64,000 nucleotides of DNA, taken from contig JADJPQ010000004.1 in NCBI GenBank assembly GCA_016713175.1, forward strand, positions 248,001 to 312,000, in the 5' to 3' direction. The stretch is from Planctomycetota bacterium. GTDB taxonomy: Bacteria > Planctomycetota > UBA1135 > UBA2386. Below the pieces are notes generated by a model that was not told the DNA's origin, did not search any database, and was given only the letters and a program-made list of their open reading frames with translations. The translations under genes and the position numbers were made by a program. This document shows positions 23,542 through 32,223 of this stretch, one piece after another; the stretch's first letter is position 1; the number at the start of each line of letters is the position of its first letter.

Positions 23542-25965
23542 ATGGAAGACCGACCAACCGAAGGCAGGACGCTCCGGCAGCACTACCATGCGCTGTTGCG
23601 TGGACTTCCGCCGGAAGTGCTCCTGCTGTGGCCGCCCAACCTGTTTGCGATGACGAGCGATGTTCTGCATCGCAATGGCGCCTACTTCGCTGCAATCTGC
23701 CCGCCTCGACCAAGAGGAAACGGGGGCTCGAGGAAACCGCGTTTCTGGCCGCCTCTTCCCACGGAGATGTATCAGCGGATGCCGCTGGAGAAAGTCAGTG
23801 ATCAGATTCATCGCTTGGAAAAGTCCATTCGGCGCGGTGCCAATGAGCCGGCGCGAGAGCGGCTCGTCGCACTTTTCCGGCAGCATCTGATCGCCCTGCG
23901 AGCAAAGAACCAGATGCTGGTGTCGGTGGACGCGACCATGCGGGCCGGGCCGGAGCCGAAAGACTCGCCTGCGGCGACCCCGAACGGGCGTCCGGACGCC
24001 GGCCCGGCGCCCAAGGTTCGGATGGGCCGTAGCAACAAGGCCGGTATCAACCAGGACCCTTCGACTTCGGAGTGGGCGGTTGCGGTTCGCGAGACGGCAC
24101 GACAATGGCGTCACGGTCTCTCGCAGTCCCTCGAGAATGGAATTCTGCAGAGCAACAGACGCGTCGTCAGACCGAGCCAGATCGTGTCGTGGGTACATCT
24201 TCGCGGGGAACTATGTGATCCGACTGATGTGCATCACTTGCATCCTGGACCGTACGAGTGGCTGTTGCGTGTTGCGCCGCCGTTGTTGATGTCGATGTGG
24301 GCACTGGTGCGTGATGGGGAGACGCGAGAACCCCGATCGAGGAGTCGGAGCGTTGCCCACGAATCCCTGGATGATCTGGCTGCACACTGGCCAAACGTTG
24401 TTGCGTTGCTGACTCTGCATGCAATAGCCGACGAGGCATGCGTAGGCTTCGGTCTCTGGGACCTTTCCGAGGGTCGCCCAGAACGCCAGGATCGGCCAGA
24501 GGGCCTCACCAAGTGTTCTCCCGCACTGGCCCGGATAGTGGATCGCCTGATGTCGAGATCGACGCGGGAGGGCGGCGCGAGCTTGGCGACGCTGCACCCA
24601 TCGACGGTGCGGGTGTTGCCGAAGCGGCATACGCCGGAGGTGGGCATCACGCTGCGTTCGTTCTCGTCCTATCTCGGGCACCATCGGTCGTCGGTTGTCG
24701 TGACCTGGGACAAGGCCGAGGTCAACGACACGGCTCGTACGATCGAGCAGAAAGACAGGATGTCTGTGTTGCTCTTGCCGTGGCCGTTGGAAGTGAGGGC
24801 AATGGATTTTTCGGAGTACGACAAGAGTCGGTCCAGCGAGGGCAGATGCACCGGTTGTGACATGTCGGACGCCTTTGGCCTGTTCGAGTTCAAGCCAAAG
24901 CCTGAGCCTAATGGTGGCCGATTCCGTGAGCGATTGGTGCATGCTCTGCGGGTTGCAAGGTCGGAGCTCGGAAGTGTCGACATGGTCGTGATGCCGGAGT
25001 TGTCGATTTCATCGGCGGAGCGCATCATCTTGGAGACAGAGTTGATGCGCCACGGAGTCAGTTCGTACGTGGCTGGCATCCGGGAGGAAGCAAGGCATGA
25101 CTTTCCGCGCAACGCGGTCTACTGCAAGCAGGTTGACGGGAACGGGAGATTTCCGGGAATGGGGCGCTGCGATCAGAGCCGTTGGAGTCGCTCCAAACAC
25201 CACCGATGGAAGCTGACCGAGTCGCAGCTCGTGCAGTATTCCCTGGCGTATCGTTTGCAGGCCACGAAATCCTGGTGGGAAGCGATTCGAGTTGAGCGTC
25301 GGGAGGTGCGGTTCGTCAACCTCAGTCGTCGGCTAACGATCTGTCCGCTGATATGCGAGGACCTGGCCAGGCAGGACCCGATAGCGGACCTGATTCGCAC
25401 GGTCGGTCCGTCACTGGTCATTACCATCCTGATGGACGGCCCGCAGATCGTCGAGCGATGGTCGGCCAGGTACGCGAGTGTGCTGAATGACGATCCGGGT
25501 AGTTCGGTGCTGACACTAACGAACTACGGAATGGTCAGGAGATACGGCCCGACCGAGAGTGACAGGGCGCGCCTGGGCGTCAATTCGCGAGCTGTGGCGC
25601 TCTGGCGCGACTCGACCGGGTCGCGACCGATCACGCTGCGGCCGGGTGACATCGGCGTGGCTTTGAGCCTGAACATCCGGGACCACATGGAACGAGTCGC
25701 GGACGGTCGGCGAGAGAGTGCCGTGACCTACGACGTGATCCTCGGCGGGGTGTATGAGATTCCCGACGCGCCACCTGGGGCGGGCCGGCCAGGACAGCGA
25801 TCAGGCCGCAAGAAGGGCAGCAGGCGAGTCGTCTTGCAGCCGGCGCGCCCTCGTGGAGCGGGGGGGCCGGCTCGTGACGCGGCGGACGCGCGCACTGGAG
25901 CGCTGCAAGCCAAGGAGGAGCAGCGACGGCCTCGAGCACCCCGACATGCCCAATCTGACAGGTAG
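23542..25965 (+). CDS. Large protein with C-terminal nitrilase (carbon-nitrogen hydrolase) domain
   Basis: 807 residues. The C-terminal part, about 440-745, reads as a carbon-nitrogen hydrolase: DMVVMPELSIS with Glu486, RWKLTESQ with Lys557 and ICPLICEDLAR with Cys605, the E-K-C triad of that superfamily in the right order. It would hydrolyse a C-N bond or transfer an acyl group; the substrate is unknown. The first 430 residues match no family I know; they start with LLLWPPNLFAMTSDVLHRNG, then a basic low-complexity stretch at about 130-170. The last 60 residues are Arg/Ala/Pro-rich. Base and codon use are less GC-biased than in all neighbours, suggesting transfer. GGAGAACGGAGA precedes the ATG. 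Such domains occur as effectors in some phage-defence proteins, so a conflict role is possible. Confidence 0.8.
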   Translation: MEDRPTEGRTLRQHYHALLRGLPPEVLLLWPPNLFAMTSDVLHRNGAYFAAICPPRPRGNGGSRKPRFWPPLPTEMYQRMPLEKVSDQIHRLEKSIRRGANEPARERLVALFRQHLIALRAKNQMLVSVDATMRAGPEPKDSPAATPNGRPDAGPAPKVRMGRSNKAGINQDPSTSEWAVAVRETARQWRHGLSQSLENGILQSNRRVVRPSQIVSWVHLRGELCDPTDVHHLHPGPYEWLLRVAPPLLMSMWALVRDGETREPRSRSRSVAHESLDDLAAHWPNVVALLTLHAIADEACVGFGLWDLSEGRPERQDRPEGLTKCSPALARIVDRLMSRSTREGGASLATLHPSTVRVLPKRHTPEVGITLRSFSSYLGHHRSSVVVTWDKAEVNDTARTIEQKDRMSVLLLPWPLEVRAMDFSEYDKSRSSEGRCTGCDMSDAFGLFEFKPKPEPNGGRFRERLVHALRVARSELGSVDMVVMPELSISSAERIILETELMRHGVSSYVAGIREEARHDFPRNAVYCKQVDGNGRFPGMGRCDQSRWSRSKHHRWKLTESQLVQYSLAYRLQATKSWWEAIRVERREVRFVNLSRRLTICPLICEDLARQDPIADLIRTVGPSLVITILMDGPQIVERWSARYASVLNDDPGSSVLTLTNYGMVRRYGPTESDRARLGVNSRAVALWRDSTGSRPITLRPGDIGVALSLNIRDHMERVADGRRESAVTYDVILGGVYEIPDAPPGAGRPGQRSGRKKGSRRVVLQPARPRGAGGPARDAADARTGALQAKEEQRRPRAPRHAQSDR

Positions 25966-26182
25966 AGAGTCCGATGTGGATCAGGCGAGCGTCCGAGTTC
26001 GCCGCTGGCCACGCAAGTGGAAGTGGTACTGCGACGGCGGAGGTCCATGACCTGTGGCGCGCCCGATGGGCTTCCGTGTCGAATAGGGGCCACCGCCCGC
26101 AGCGGTGACACGTAGACAGTCAGTCTTCGGGAAAGAGTGCCGGGCGGGAACCGCGGCCGTTCGTGTGCATGATGGCGTTCGC

Positions 26183-26806
26183 ATGCGCTCGTTGACCCTC
26201 GCGGTGGTCCCATTCCTGCTGCTCGTCTCCACCCTGGCCTGGAACAAGGCTCCCCAGGACCCGACCCCGGTCCCCTGGCTCGAACTCGCCGAACGCGCCG
26301 GTGCCGGCGCGGGCGAGCCAACCCGCCTCGCCACCGAACAACTCGCCGCCGCGATCGAACGCGACTACGCCGGCGCCCATACGGCGTGGCGAACGGCGAC
26401 CGGCCGGGTGAAGGTCACCCTGCAGCACATGCTGCGTCTGCCGGCGATCGACGCCGCCGACATCATCGTTCGCGGCAAAGTCGTCGGCGCCGACGCGACC
26501 CAGGGTGGCGTGATCGACTACCACTGGGTGCACCTGCATCTCGACGCCGTCAAACTCGTCCGGGCGCCCGCCGACGACCGCGAACGGATCACCCAGGATC
26601 ACAGCGTCCGGGTGCTCGCCGGCACCAGCCACGACTGGTGGCTCGGCGATCTGCTGATCCGCGACCTGCGCGGCAAGATCGGCGCCGAACGGACGTTCGT
26701 GTTGAAGGCGCGACCGATGCAGCACGCGAACGGCGACCAACGTGCCGTCACGATCTTCGAGTACTTCAATCTCCCCGCCGGCGCCGCCGATTGCATTTCG
26801 GGCTGA
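26183..26806 (+). CDS. Secreted protein of unknown function
   Basis: 207 residues from the ATG at 26183, chosen because a signal peptide follows (RSLTLAVVPFLLLVSTLAW); the frame is open 78 bases further upstream. The mature part has an alpha-helical N-terminal third (EQLAAAIERDY) and a beta-rich remainder (ADIIVRGKVVGAD, YHWVHLHLDAVKLV, ERTFVLKARPM) resembling an OB- or beta-sandwich-like fold, but I recognise no family. It is predicted to be exported. It converges on the ribbon-helix-helix gene, with a GC hairpin between them. No operon partner is visible. Confidence 0.7.
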   Translation: MRSLTLAVVPFLLLVSTLAWNKAPQDPTPVPWLELAERAGAGAGEPTRLATEQLAAAIERDYAGAHTAWRTATGRVKVTLQHMLRLPAIDAADIIVRGKVVGADATQGGVIDYHWVHLHLDAVKLVRAPADDRERITQDHSVRVLAGTSHDWWLGDLLIRDLRGKIGAERTFVLKARPMQHANGDQRAVTIFEYFNLPAGAADCISG

Positions 26807-26828
26807 GGCCTTTGCTGGCGACGGCGTC

Positions 26829-26846
26829 GCGCCGGTTCACCGGCGC
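26829..26846. terminator. GC hairpin between convergent genes
   Basis: GCGCCGG, loop TTCA, CCGGCGC: a perfect 7-base stem 22 bases after the plus-strand secreted-protein stop. It overlaps the last codons of the convergent ribbon-helix-helix gene. There is no U-run, so termination is inferred from position only. Confidence 0.4.
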
Positions 26847-27121
26847 CCGACGTTGCGCAGGTCCAGGACAGATACCCCGGCCCCGAGTGTCGTTGCTGTT
26901 CGCATCCGCAGCAGCCGCCGAACGGCCGTTCGCGCGCGCTTTCGGTCGACCCGCTGTTCCTGAAAGCCCACTTGCTCCGGGATCGCCGCGGTGAGCGCCA
27001 ACCGGCGCACGGCTTCACGGATCAGTGCGCTCGAAGACGCGAACGCGCCGGAGCCGACACGGGCGCGGACCAACGCTGCGAGTTCGTGGGGGAGCGAGAC
27101 GGTGAAGGCGGACCCGGCCAT
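26837..27121 (-). CDS. Ribbon-helix-helix protein, ParD/CopG-like, orphan
   Basis: 94 residues. The N-terminal half reads as a ribbon-helix-helix DNA-binding domain: the beta strand AFTVSLPHELAALVRARV, then SGAFASSSALIREAVRRLAL, close to the ParD antitoxin pattern (strand, helix, SGxxxSxSxxIREAVR). The C-terminal 50 residues are Arg-rich and match nothing. ParD antitoxins normally precede a parE toxin gene on the same strand. Downstream (below 26837) there is only the convergent secreted-protein gene, so no toxin is present. It could be an orphan antitoxin, a TA remnant or a stand-alone regulator. The Shine-Dalgarno sequence is weak. Confidence 0.65.
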   Translation of the reverse strand: MAGSAFTVSLPHELAALVRARVGSGAFASSSALIREAVRRLALTAAIPEQVGFQEQRVDRKRARTAVRRLLRMRTATTLGAGVSVLDLRNVGRR

Positions 27122-27192
27122 GCCACAGAGGCTCCCGCATTTGCCCCGGCCGACCCTTGCGACCGCGCGGGCCGCTCCCGATCGTGACCACC

Positions 27193-28836
27193 ATGACCGT
27201 GTCCTTCCAGGCCCCGCGCGGCACCACGCTCACCTGCGCCAACTGGCAGATCGAAGCCGCCTACCGGATGGTCCAGAACAACCTCGACCGCGACGTCGCC
27301 GAGGATCCCGAACACCTGATCGTCTACGGCGGTCTCGGCAAGGCGGCGCGCAACCACGACGCCCTGCAAGGCATCCTGAAGACGCTGCGCCGCCTGCAAC
27401 CGCACCAGACGATGCTGGTCCAGTCCGGCAAGTGCGTCGGCGTGTTCGACACCCACCCCGACGCCCCGCGCGTGCTGCTGGCGAACTCCAACCTCGTCGG
27501 CGACTGGGCCACCTGGGACGAGTTCCGCCGCCTCGACAAGCTCGGGCTGATCATGTACGGCCAGATGACCGCCGGTTCGTGGATCTACATCGGCAGCCAG
27601 GGCATCGTGCAGGGCACCTACGAGACGTTCGTCGCCGCCGGCAGGAAGCACTTCGGCGGCGACCTGAAGGGCAGGCTCGTGGTGACCGCGGGTCTGGGCG
27701 GCATGGGCGGCGCGCAGCCGCTGGCCGTCACGATGGCGGGCGGCGTGTGCCTGGCCGCCGACGTCGAACGCTGGCGCATCGAGAAGCGTCTGCAGACGCG
27801 GTATCTGGACGAACTGATCGAGGACCCGCGCGCAGCGCTGCAGGCGGCGCTGGCCAGGAAGGCCGCCGGCGTGCCGTGGTCGATCGGGGTGCCGTGCAAT
27901 GCGACCGAACTGCTGGCCGTCGTTGCCGACGCCGGCGTCGTGCCGGACCTGCTGACCGACCAGACCTCGGCGCACGACATGTTGATCGGCTACGTACCCG
28001 ATGGCATGACCGTCGCGGCGGCGAAGGACCTGCGGACCAGGGACCCGAAGGCGTATCTGGTGGCGTCGCGCCGGACCGTCTGCAAACACGTCGCGCTGTT
28101 GCTCGAACTGCAGGAACGCGGCGCCATCACCTTCGACTACGGCAACAACATCCGCGCGGAGGCCCGCGACGGCGGCGTCGCCGAAGCGTTCCGGATCCCC
28201 GGGTTCATCCCGGAATACATCCGCCCGCTGTTCTGCGAGGGCCGCGGGCCGTTCCGCTGGGTCGCGCTGTCGGGCGATCCCGCCGACATCGCGCGGACCG
28301 ATCGGCTGGCGCTCGAGATGTTCGGCGACAACGTGTCGCTGCGGACCTGGCTCGAGAAGGCGCAGCAGAAGATCGCCTTCCAGGGCCTGCCGGCGCGCAT
28401 CCTGTGGCTCGGTTACGGCGAACGCAGCAAGTTCGGGCTCGCGGTCAACCGGTTGGTGGCCAACGGTGAGTTGAAGGCGCCGATCGTGTTCGGCCGCGAT
28501 CACCTGGACTGCGGGTCGGTCGCGTCGCCGTATCGCGAGACCGAGGCGATGGCCGACGGCAGCGACGCGATCGCCGATTGGCCGTTGCTGAACGCGATGC
28601 TGAACGTCGCGTCCGGGGCCACCTGGGTGTCGATCCACCACGGCGGCGGAGTGGGCATGGGCAAGTCGATCCATGCCGGTCAGGTCACCGTCGCCGACGG
28701 CAGCGAGGCGGCGGCGGCGCGGATCCGGCGCGTGTTCACGTGCGATCCGGGCATCGGCATCGCGCGGCATGCCGATGCCGGCTACGAGGCGGCCCGGGTC
28801 ATGGCGCAGAAGTCCGGGGTCGACCTCGGTGGCTGA
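27193..28836 (+). CDS. hutU: Urocanate hydratase
   Basis: 547 residues from the ATG at 27193, typical for HutU. It adds water to urocanate to give imidazolonepropionate, the second step of histidine degradation, using tightly bound NAD+ in the cytoplasm. Seen: ANWQIEAAYRMVQNNLD, GGLGKAARNHDAL, MLVQSGKCVGVF, WIYIGSQGIVQGTYETF, VVTAGLGGMGGAQPLA (NAD-binding loop), FDYGNNIRAEA and the active-site block GRDHLDCGSVASPYRETE with the conserved Cys. Upstream codons in frame are ignored because family similarity begins at the chosen Met. No other hut gene is in the window, so the pathway must be scattered or lie outside. Confidence 0.97.
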   Translation: MTVSFQAPRGTTLTCANWQIEAAYRMVQNNLDRDVAEDPEHLIVYGGLGKAARNHDALQGILKTLRRLQPHQTMLVQSGKCVGVFDTHPDAPRVLLANSNLVGDWATWDEFRRLDKLGLIMYGQMTAGSWIYIGSQGIVQGTYETFVAAGRKHFGGDLKGRLVVTAGLGGMGGAQPLAVTMAGGVCLAADVERWRIEKRLQTRYLDELIEDPRAALQAALARKAAGVPWSIGVPCNATELLAVVADAGVVPDLLTDQTSAHDMLIGYVPDGMTVAAAKDLRTRDPKAYLVASRRTVCKHVALLLELQERGAITFDYGNNIRAEARDGGVAEAFRIPGFIPEYIRPLFCEGRGPFRWVALSGDPADIARTDRLALEMFGDNVSLRTWLEKAQQKIAFQGLPARILWLGYGERSKFGLAVNRLVANGELKAPIVFGRDHLDCGSVASPYRETEAMADGSDAIADWPLLNAMLNVASGATWVSIHHGGGVGMGKSIHAGQVTVADGSEAAAARIRRVFTCDPGIGIARHADAGYEAARVMAQKSGVDLGG

Positions 28837-28848
28837 GTGCTGGCGTCG

Positions 28849-29289
28849 ATGAACCGCTCGCCCTGGCGCCTGTGGCTGGCGATGGGGGTCGCGGGGACGA
28901 TCACGGTGGCGATCCACTGGGCCCTGTTCCCGATGCCGTTGCAGCAGACGCTGCGCGACTGGCTGATGCACGGCACCGCTGTCTGCGCGAGTTGCCTGGC
29001 GGTCGGACTGTTCGTCGGCGTGCCACAGCCGCAGCGGCCGGCGGAGTTCCGTTGGCGGCTCCGGCTCTCGTGCTGGCTGCCGCTGGGGATGCTGGCGCTG
29101 CACGAACTCGGCCAGTGGTGTTTTCCCGATGGGCCCCGCGATGGCTTCGATTCTTGCCGCGACCTGGCGCTGAACGGCGCCGGCACCGCCGCGGCGTGGT
29201 GGTTTCTGGCGCGCGAGGCGGCCATCCGATGGCCGCCGCGGCCCAGGTCCGCGGCCGTCGCCGATTTCGGGCGCAAACCCGTGGCCTGA
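28849..29289 (+). CDS. Small VanZ-like membrane protein
   Basis: 146 residues with four hydrophobic segments starting WLAMGVAGTITVAIHWALF. The loop ALHELGQWCFPDGPRDGFDS followed by LNGAGTAAAWW resembles the VanZ-like pattern (an ExxQ...R...D..aN..G arrangement). VanZ-like proteins confer teicoplanin tolerance or have unknown envelope roles; which applies is unknown. It begins 12 bases after the hutU stop (a GTG directly after that stop, at 28837, is an alternative start), so it may be co-transcribed with hutU. The closing residues are basic (RPRSAAVADFGRK). Confidence 0.65.
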   Translation: MNRSPWRLWLAMGVAGTITVAIHWALFPMPLQQTLRDWLMHGTAVCASCLAVGLFVGVPQPQRPAEFRWRLRLSCWLPLGMLALHELGQWCFPDGPRDGFDSCRDLALNGAGTAAAWWFLAREAAIRWPPRPRSAAVADFGRKPVA

Positions 29290-29502
29290 ATGGCATTGCC
29301 TACGGGGTCGGCGCCGGCTATGAGAGCGCCTGCGTCGCGGCTGCCGATGGCGGTCGCGGCGGCTCTGCACGTCCGATCGCCATCGTCGGTTCGCCGACTG
29401 TCGGACTTGCCGGCACGCGTGCGTTCGTCCTGCCCGGGTTCACCTCGTCGCGTCTCGTTCTGCGCCCGACTCAGAAAGCCCCTGACAAGTCCGCCGTTGC
29501 CG

Positions 29503-30321
29503 ATGGCCGATGAAGCCGGCTGCGGGGACGCCGATCCGACCGACGCGATGTTCCGTTCCAAGAAGAAGAATCCCGAAACCGACGCTGCCCGTGTCCTCGA
29601 CGAGGACGTGGTGGTGATCGTCGACCGCGCGATCAACCCGTACCTGGTGTTGTTCCACGAGCCGGCGGGCTTCCGCGCCGAACAGGTGCGCGCGCTGCGC
29701 AACCGGCTGGTGGCGTTGAACCCCGACGGCGAGCCGAAGACGCTGGTCGTCACTTCGGCGGTCCGCAACGAAGGCAAGACGGTGACCGCGCTGAACCTGG
29801 CGATGGCGCTGGCCGAGCTCGAACGACAGTCGGTTGCGATCATCGATGCCGACCTGCGGCGGCCGTCAGTCGAACGCTACCTGAACATCAACCCGGAACC
29901 CGGTCTCGCCGACCTGCTGCTGGGACGGGCGACCCTGGACAAAGTGCTGCGACCCGTCGGCTATCGCAAGCTGATGTTGATCGGCGCCGGCACGCGGGTG
30001 ACCAATCCGGCCGAGATCCTCGGCAGTTCGCGCCTGGACGAACTGCTGGCGCGGCTGAAGGAACGGTTCCAGTACGTCGTGATCGACACGCCGCCGGTGC
30101 TGCCGAGCACCGACGCCGGCGTGCTGGCCGGGCGAGCCGACGGCACGCTGCTGGTGCTGCGACTGGAACGTTCGCACAAGAGCCAGAGCAAGGACGCGCT
30201 GCGTTCGCTGCAGGATCTCGGCGCCAACGTGCTCGGTACCTGCGTCACCGAAGTTCGCGGGCAGGATCCGGACAGCGATCGGCGATTGGCCTACGGTCCC
30301 GGCGAGGCCGAGGAGCTCTGA
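29503..30321 (+). CDS. ParA/MinD-like ATPase of the bacterial tyrosine-kinase (CpsD/BY-kinase) type
   Basis: 272 residues. Deviant Walker A VVTSAVRNEGKTVTALNLAM, Walker A' IIDADLRRPSVERYL and Walker B YVVIDTPPVLPSTDAG are intact, as in CpsD/CapB BY-kinases and their ParA relatives. No Tyr cluster is seen at the C-terminus (only one Tyr, in RRLAYGPGEAEEL), and no Wzc-type membrane partner is adjacent, so tyrosine autophosphorylation is doubtful. Alternative starts are ATG 29548 (MFRSKKKN), about equally plausible, and upstream codons without support. It lies 2 bases before a coiled-coil gene and 0.8 kb before a MamK-like actin gene, suggesting positioning or assembly rather than exopolysaccharide export. 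Confidence 0.85.
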   Translation: MADEAGCGDADPTDAMFRSKKKNPETDAARVLDEDVVVIVDRAINPYLVLFHEPAGFRAEQVRALRNRLVALNPDGEPKTLVVTSAVRNEGKTVTALNLAMALAELERQSVAIIDADLRRPSVERYLNINPEPGLADLLLGRATLDKVLRPVGYRKLMLIGAGTRVTNPAEILGSSRLDELLARLKERFQYVVIDTPPVLPSTDAGVLAGRADGTLLVLRLERSHKSQSKDALRSLQDLGANVLGTCVTEVRGQDPDSDRRLAYGPGEAEEL

Positions 30322-30323
30322 GG

Positions 30324-31115
30324 ATGTCGTTGAAGGACACGCTGAAGGAAGCTGTCAAGCAGATGGCGTTCAAGACGTCGCTGGACAGCCTCAAGAAGAA
30401 GGGCGTGCAGCAGGTGTCGGTGCTCGGTATCGACCGGATCATCGCGCTGATCGATGAGGCGGTGCATCGCAGCCTGAAGAGCCGGCTGGTCGGCGTCGAA
30501 CGCGAGGCGGTCGCGGACGCCACCAAGGCCGAGTTCCTGCGCATGCTGCGTTCCAACGAGGAGCTGCAGGCGCAGAAGAGCGAAGTGCAGAAGCTCAAGG
30601 AGCGGGCCGAGGAGGAAGTCGACCAGCTCCGCCGCGAACTGCAGAGCCAGCACCAGGAACTGCAGATCAAACTCGATGCCGGTGATCCGGCGCGGGCCTC
30701 GCGCTACGAGGGTGAGAACGCGGCGATTGCCGGCCGGGTCAACGAACTGTTCCATCTGCTCGGTCAGAGTGGCGGCGCCATCGGCTTGTCGACCGTGCAG
30801 GACAAGGTACTCGAGCTGCTGATGGAGGTCGTCGCCGGTGAGCGCAAGGATGCCGAGGCCGCGCGCAAGGCACTGCACGATCGGGATGTCGACCTGCTGC
30901 AACGGCGGATCGGCAAGCTCAACGAGTCGCTGGCGCACACCGAACGGCGGCTGCGCGAGGTCGCGGCGATGAAATCGCTCGACGACGGCATTTCGTCGGT
31001 CTACCGCGACGTGCAGGGCCTGCGCGCCGACGACATGCAGGTCGGCCGCAAGAAGGAACTGATGGCCGAGATCTTCAAGGCCAACCTGCAGTTGCAGAAG
31101 AAGAAGTCCCAGTGA
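30324..31115 (+). CDS. Coiled-coil protein of the actin-like operon
   Basis: 263 residues, starting two bases after the ATPase stop. Most of the protein is predicted helix; residues of about 60-130 (NEELQAQKSEVQKLKERAEE and following heptads) form a strong coiled coil. A second helical part around 190-260 (EVVAGERKDAEAARKALHD and RRIGKLNESLAHTERRLREV) probably forms another. It is charged, Lys/Glu/Arg-rich, with no signal peptide or membrane span, so a cytoplasmic filament binding or crosslinking protein is the natural inference. I recognise no named family. Its position between the ATPase and the actin suggests a physical link. Confidence 0.8.
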   Translation: MSLKDTLKEAVKQMAFKTSLDSLKKKGVQQVSVLGIDRIIALIDEAVHRSLKSRLVGVEREAVADATKAEFLRMLRSNEELQAQKSEVQKLKERAEEEVDQLRRELQSQHQELQIKLDAGDPARASRYEGENAAIAGRVNELFHLLGQSGGAIGLSTVQDKVLELLMEVVAGERKDAEAARKALHDRDVDLLQRRIGKLNESLAHTERRLREVAAMKSLDDGISSVYRDVQGLRADDMQVGRKKELMAEIFKANLQLQKKKSQ

Positions 31116-31143
31116 ACGGATCCATGGATCAGGAAGCGAAACG

Positions 31144-32217
31144 ATGAGTCAGAACGAGGGTGGGGCCGGCACTCCGGCGAAGGACCACGGGGTGCTCTAC
31201 ATCGGCATGGACCTCGGCACGTCGCGGACGTCCGTGTCGGCCAGCAACGGCGTCCGGGAGACCGTCTACTCGATGGTCGGCTACCCGAAGGATGTCGTCT
31301 CGCGCAAGTTGCTGAAGAAGGACGTGCTGTTCGGCAAGGAGGCGCTGGAGAAGCGGCTGTCGCTGAAGCTGTACAAGCCGCTCGAGAAGGGCGTGCTGAA
31401 GTACACCGGCGACGGCTCGATGTCCGACGAGGCCAAGGCCAACCTGAAGGCGGCGCAGGACCTGATCGGCGAGGCGATCCGGCTGGCCAAGCCGCGCAAG
31501 GACGAACTGATCTACTGCGTGATCGGCGCGCCGGCCGAGGCGTCGATGAAGAACAAGGAGGCGATCATCGAGGCGGCGCGGGCGCACGTCGATTCGGTGA
31601 TGCTGTGCAGCGAGCCGTTCTCGGTCGCCTACGGGCTCGAGTGGCTCGAGGACGTGCTGGTGATCGACATCGGCGCCGGCACGACGGACCTCTGCCGAAT
31701 GCACGGCACGATGCCCGAGGATGCCGACCAGGTGATGTACGACATCGCCGGTGACGCGATCGACGCGGAGCTGGCGCGGTTGATCGAGAAGCACTGCCCC
31801 GGCGCGCAGTTCACGATCCACATGATCAAGGACATCAAGGAGCGCTGGGGCTACGTCGGCGAGCCGTCCGAGCGAGCGATCGTCGAACTGCCGGTCGACG
31901 GCAAGCCGACGCCGTTCGACCTGACCGAGCACGTCCGCACGGCCTGCGCGATCCTGATCGACCCGATCATCAAGGGGATCCACAAGCTGGTCGCGAGCTT
32001 CGACCCGGAGTTCCAGACCAGGTTGAAGAACCGGGTGCTGTTGGCCGGTGGCGGTTCGATGATCAAGGGGCTCGACACCGCGGTCGAGAAGGCGATGAAG
32101 GAACGGCTGGGCGGCGGCAAGGTGATCCGGATCGAGGAGCCGATCTACGGCGGCGCCAACGGCGCGCTGAAGATCGCGCACGACATGCCCGAGGAGTTCT
32201 GGGAGAAGCTGAAGTAG
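31144..32217 (+). CDS. MamK-like bacterial actin
   Basis: 357 residues, close to the usual MamK length. The phosphate-1 loop YIGMDLGTSRTSVSAS is followed by VYSMVGYPKDVVSRKLLKK, a block I know from the magnetosome actin MamK (VVGYPKDVIGLKLLGR) and not from MreB or FtsA. Other actin motifs are VIGAPAEASMKNKEAIIEA, VIDIGAGTTDLCRM (phosphate-2) and LLAGGGSMIKGLDTAVEK (adenosine loop). It should bind ATP and form filaments in the cytoplasm. AGGAAG lies 8 bases before the ATG. No other magnetosome gene is in the window, so it probably has a different cargo. It is last in the ATPase/coiled-coil/actin operon, ending 6 bases from the convergent HAD gene. Confidence 0.9.
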   Translation: MSQNEGGAGTPAKDHGVLYIGMDLGTSRTSVSASNGVRETVYSMVGYPKDVVSRKLLKKDVLFGKEALEKRLSLKLYKPLEKGVLKYTGDGSMSDEAKANLKAAQDLIGEAIRLAKPRKDELIYCVIGAPAEASMKNKEAIIEAARAHVDSVMLCSEPFSVAYGLEWLEDVLVIDIGAGTTDLCRMHGTMPEDADQVMYDIAGDAIDAELARLIEKHCPGAQFTIHMIKDIKERWGYVGEPSERAIVELPVDGKPTPFDLTEHVRTACAILIDPIIKGIHKLVASFDPEFQTRLKNRVLLAGGGSMIKGLDTAVEKAMKERLGGGKVIRIEEPIYGGANGALKIAHDMPEEFWEKLK

Positions 32218-32223
32218 CGGGCC

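Noticed and set aside
23542..24850. Reverse transcriptase or other polymerase domain in the N-terminal part of the nitrilase-fold protein
   Set aside because: No YxDD-type motif or palm-like pattern is seen. The link to RT-nitrilase defence systems rests on the C-terminal domain only.
29503..30321. Exopolysaccharide tyrosine kinase in a capsule operon
   Set aside because: No Wzc-like membrane partner, no Tyr cluster, no glycosyltransferase or polymerase nearby.
29503..32217. Magnetosome gene island
   Set aside because: Only the MamK-like actin is present. No mamA, mamB, mamE, mamM or similar gene is in the window.
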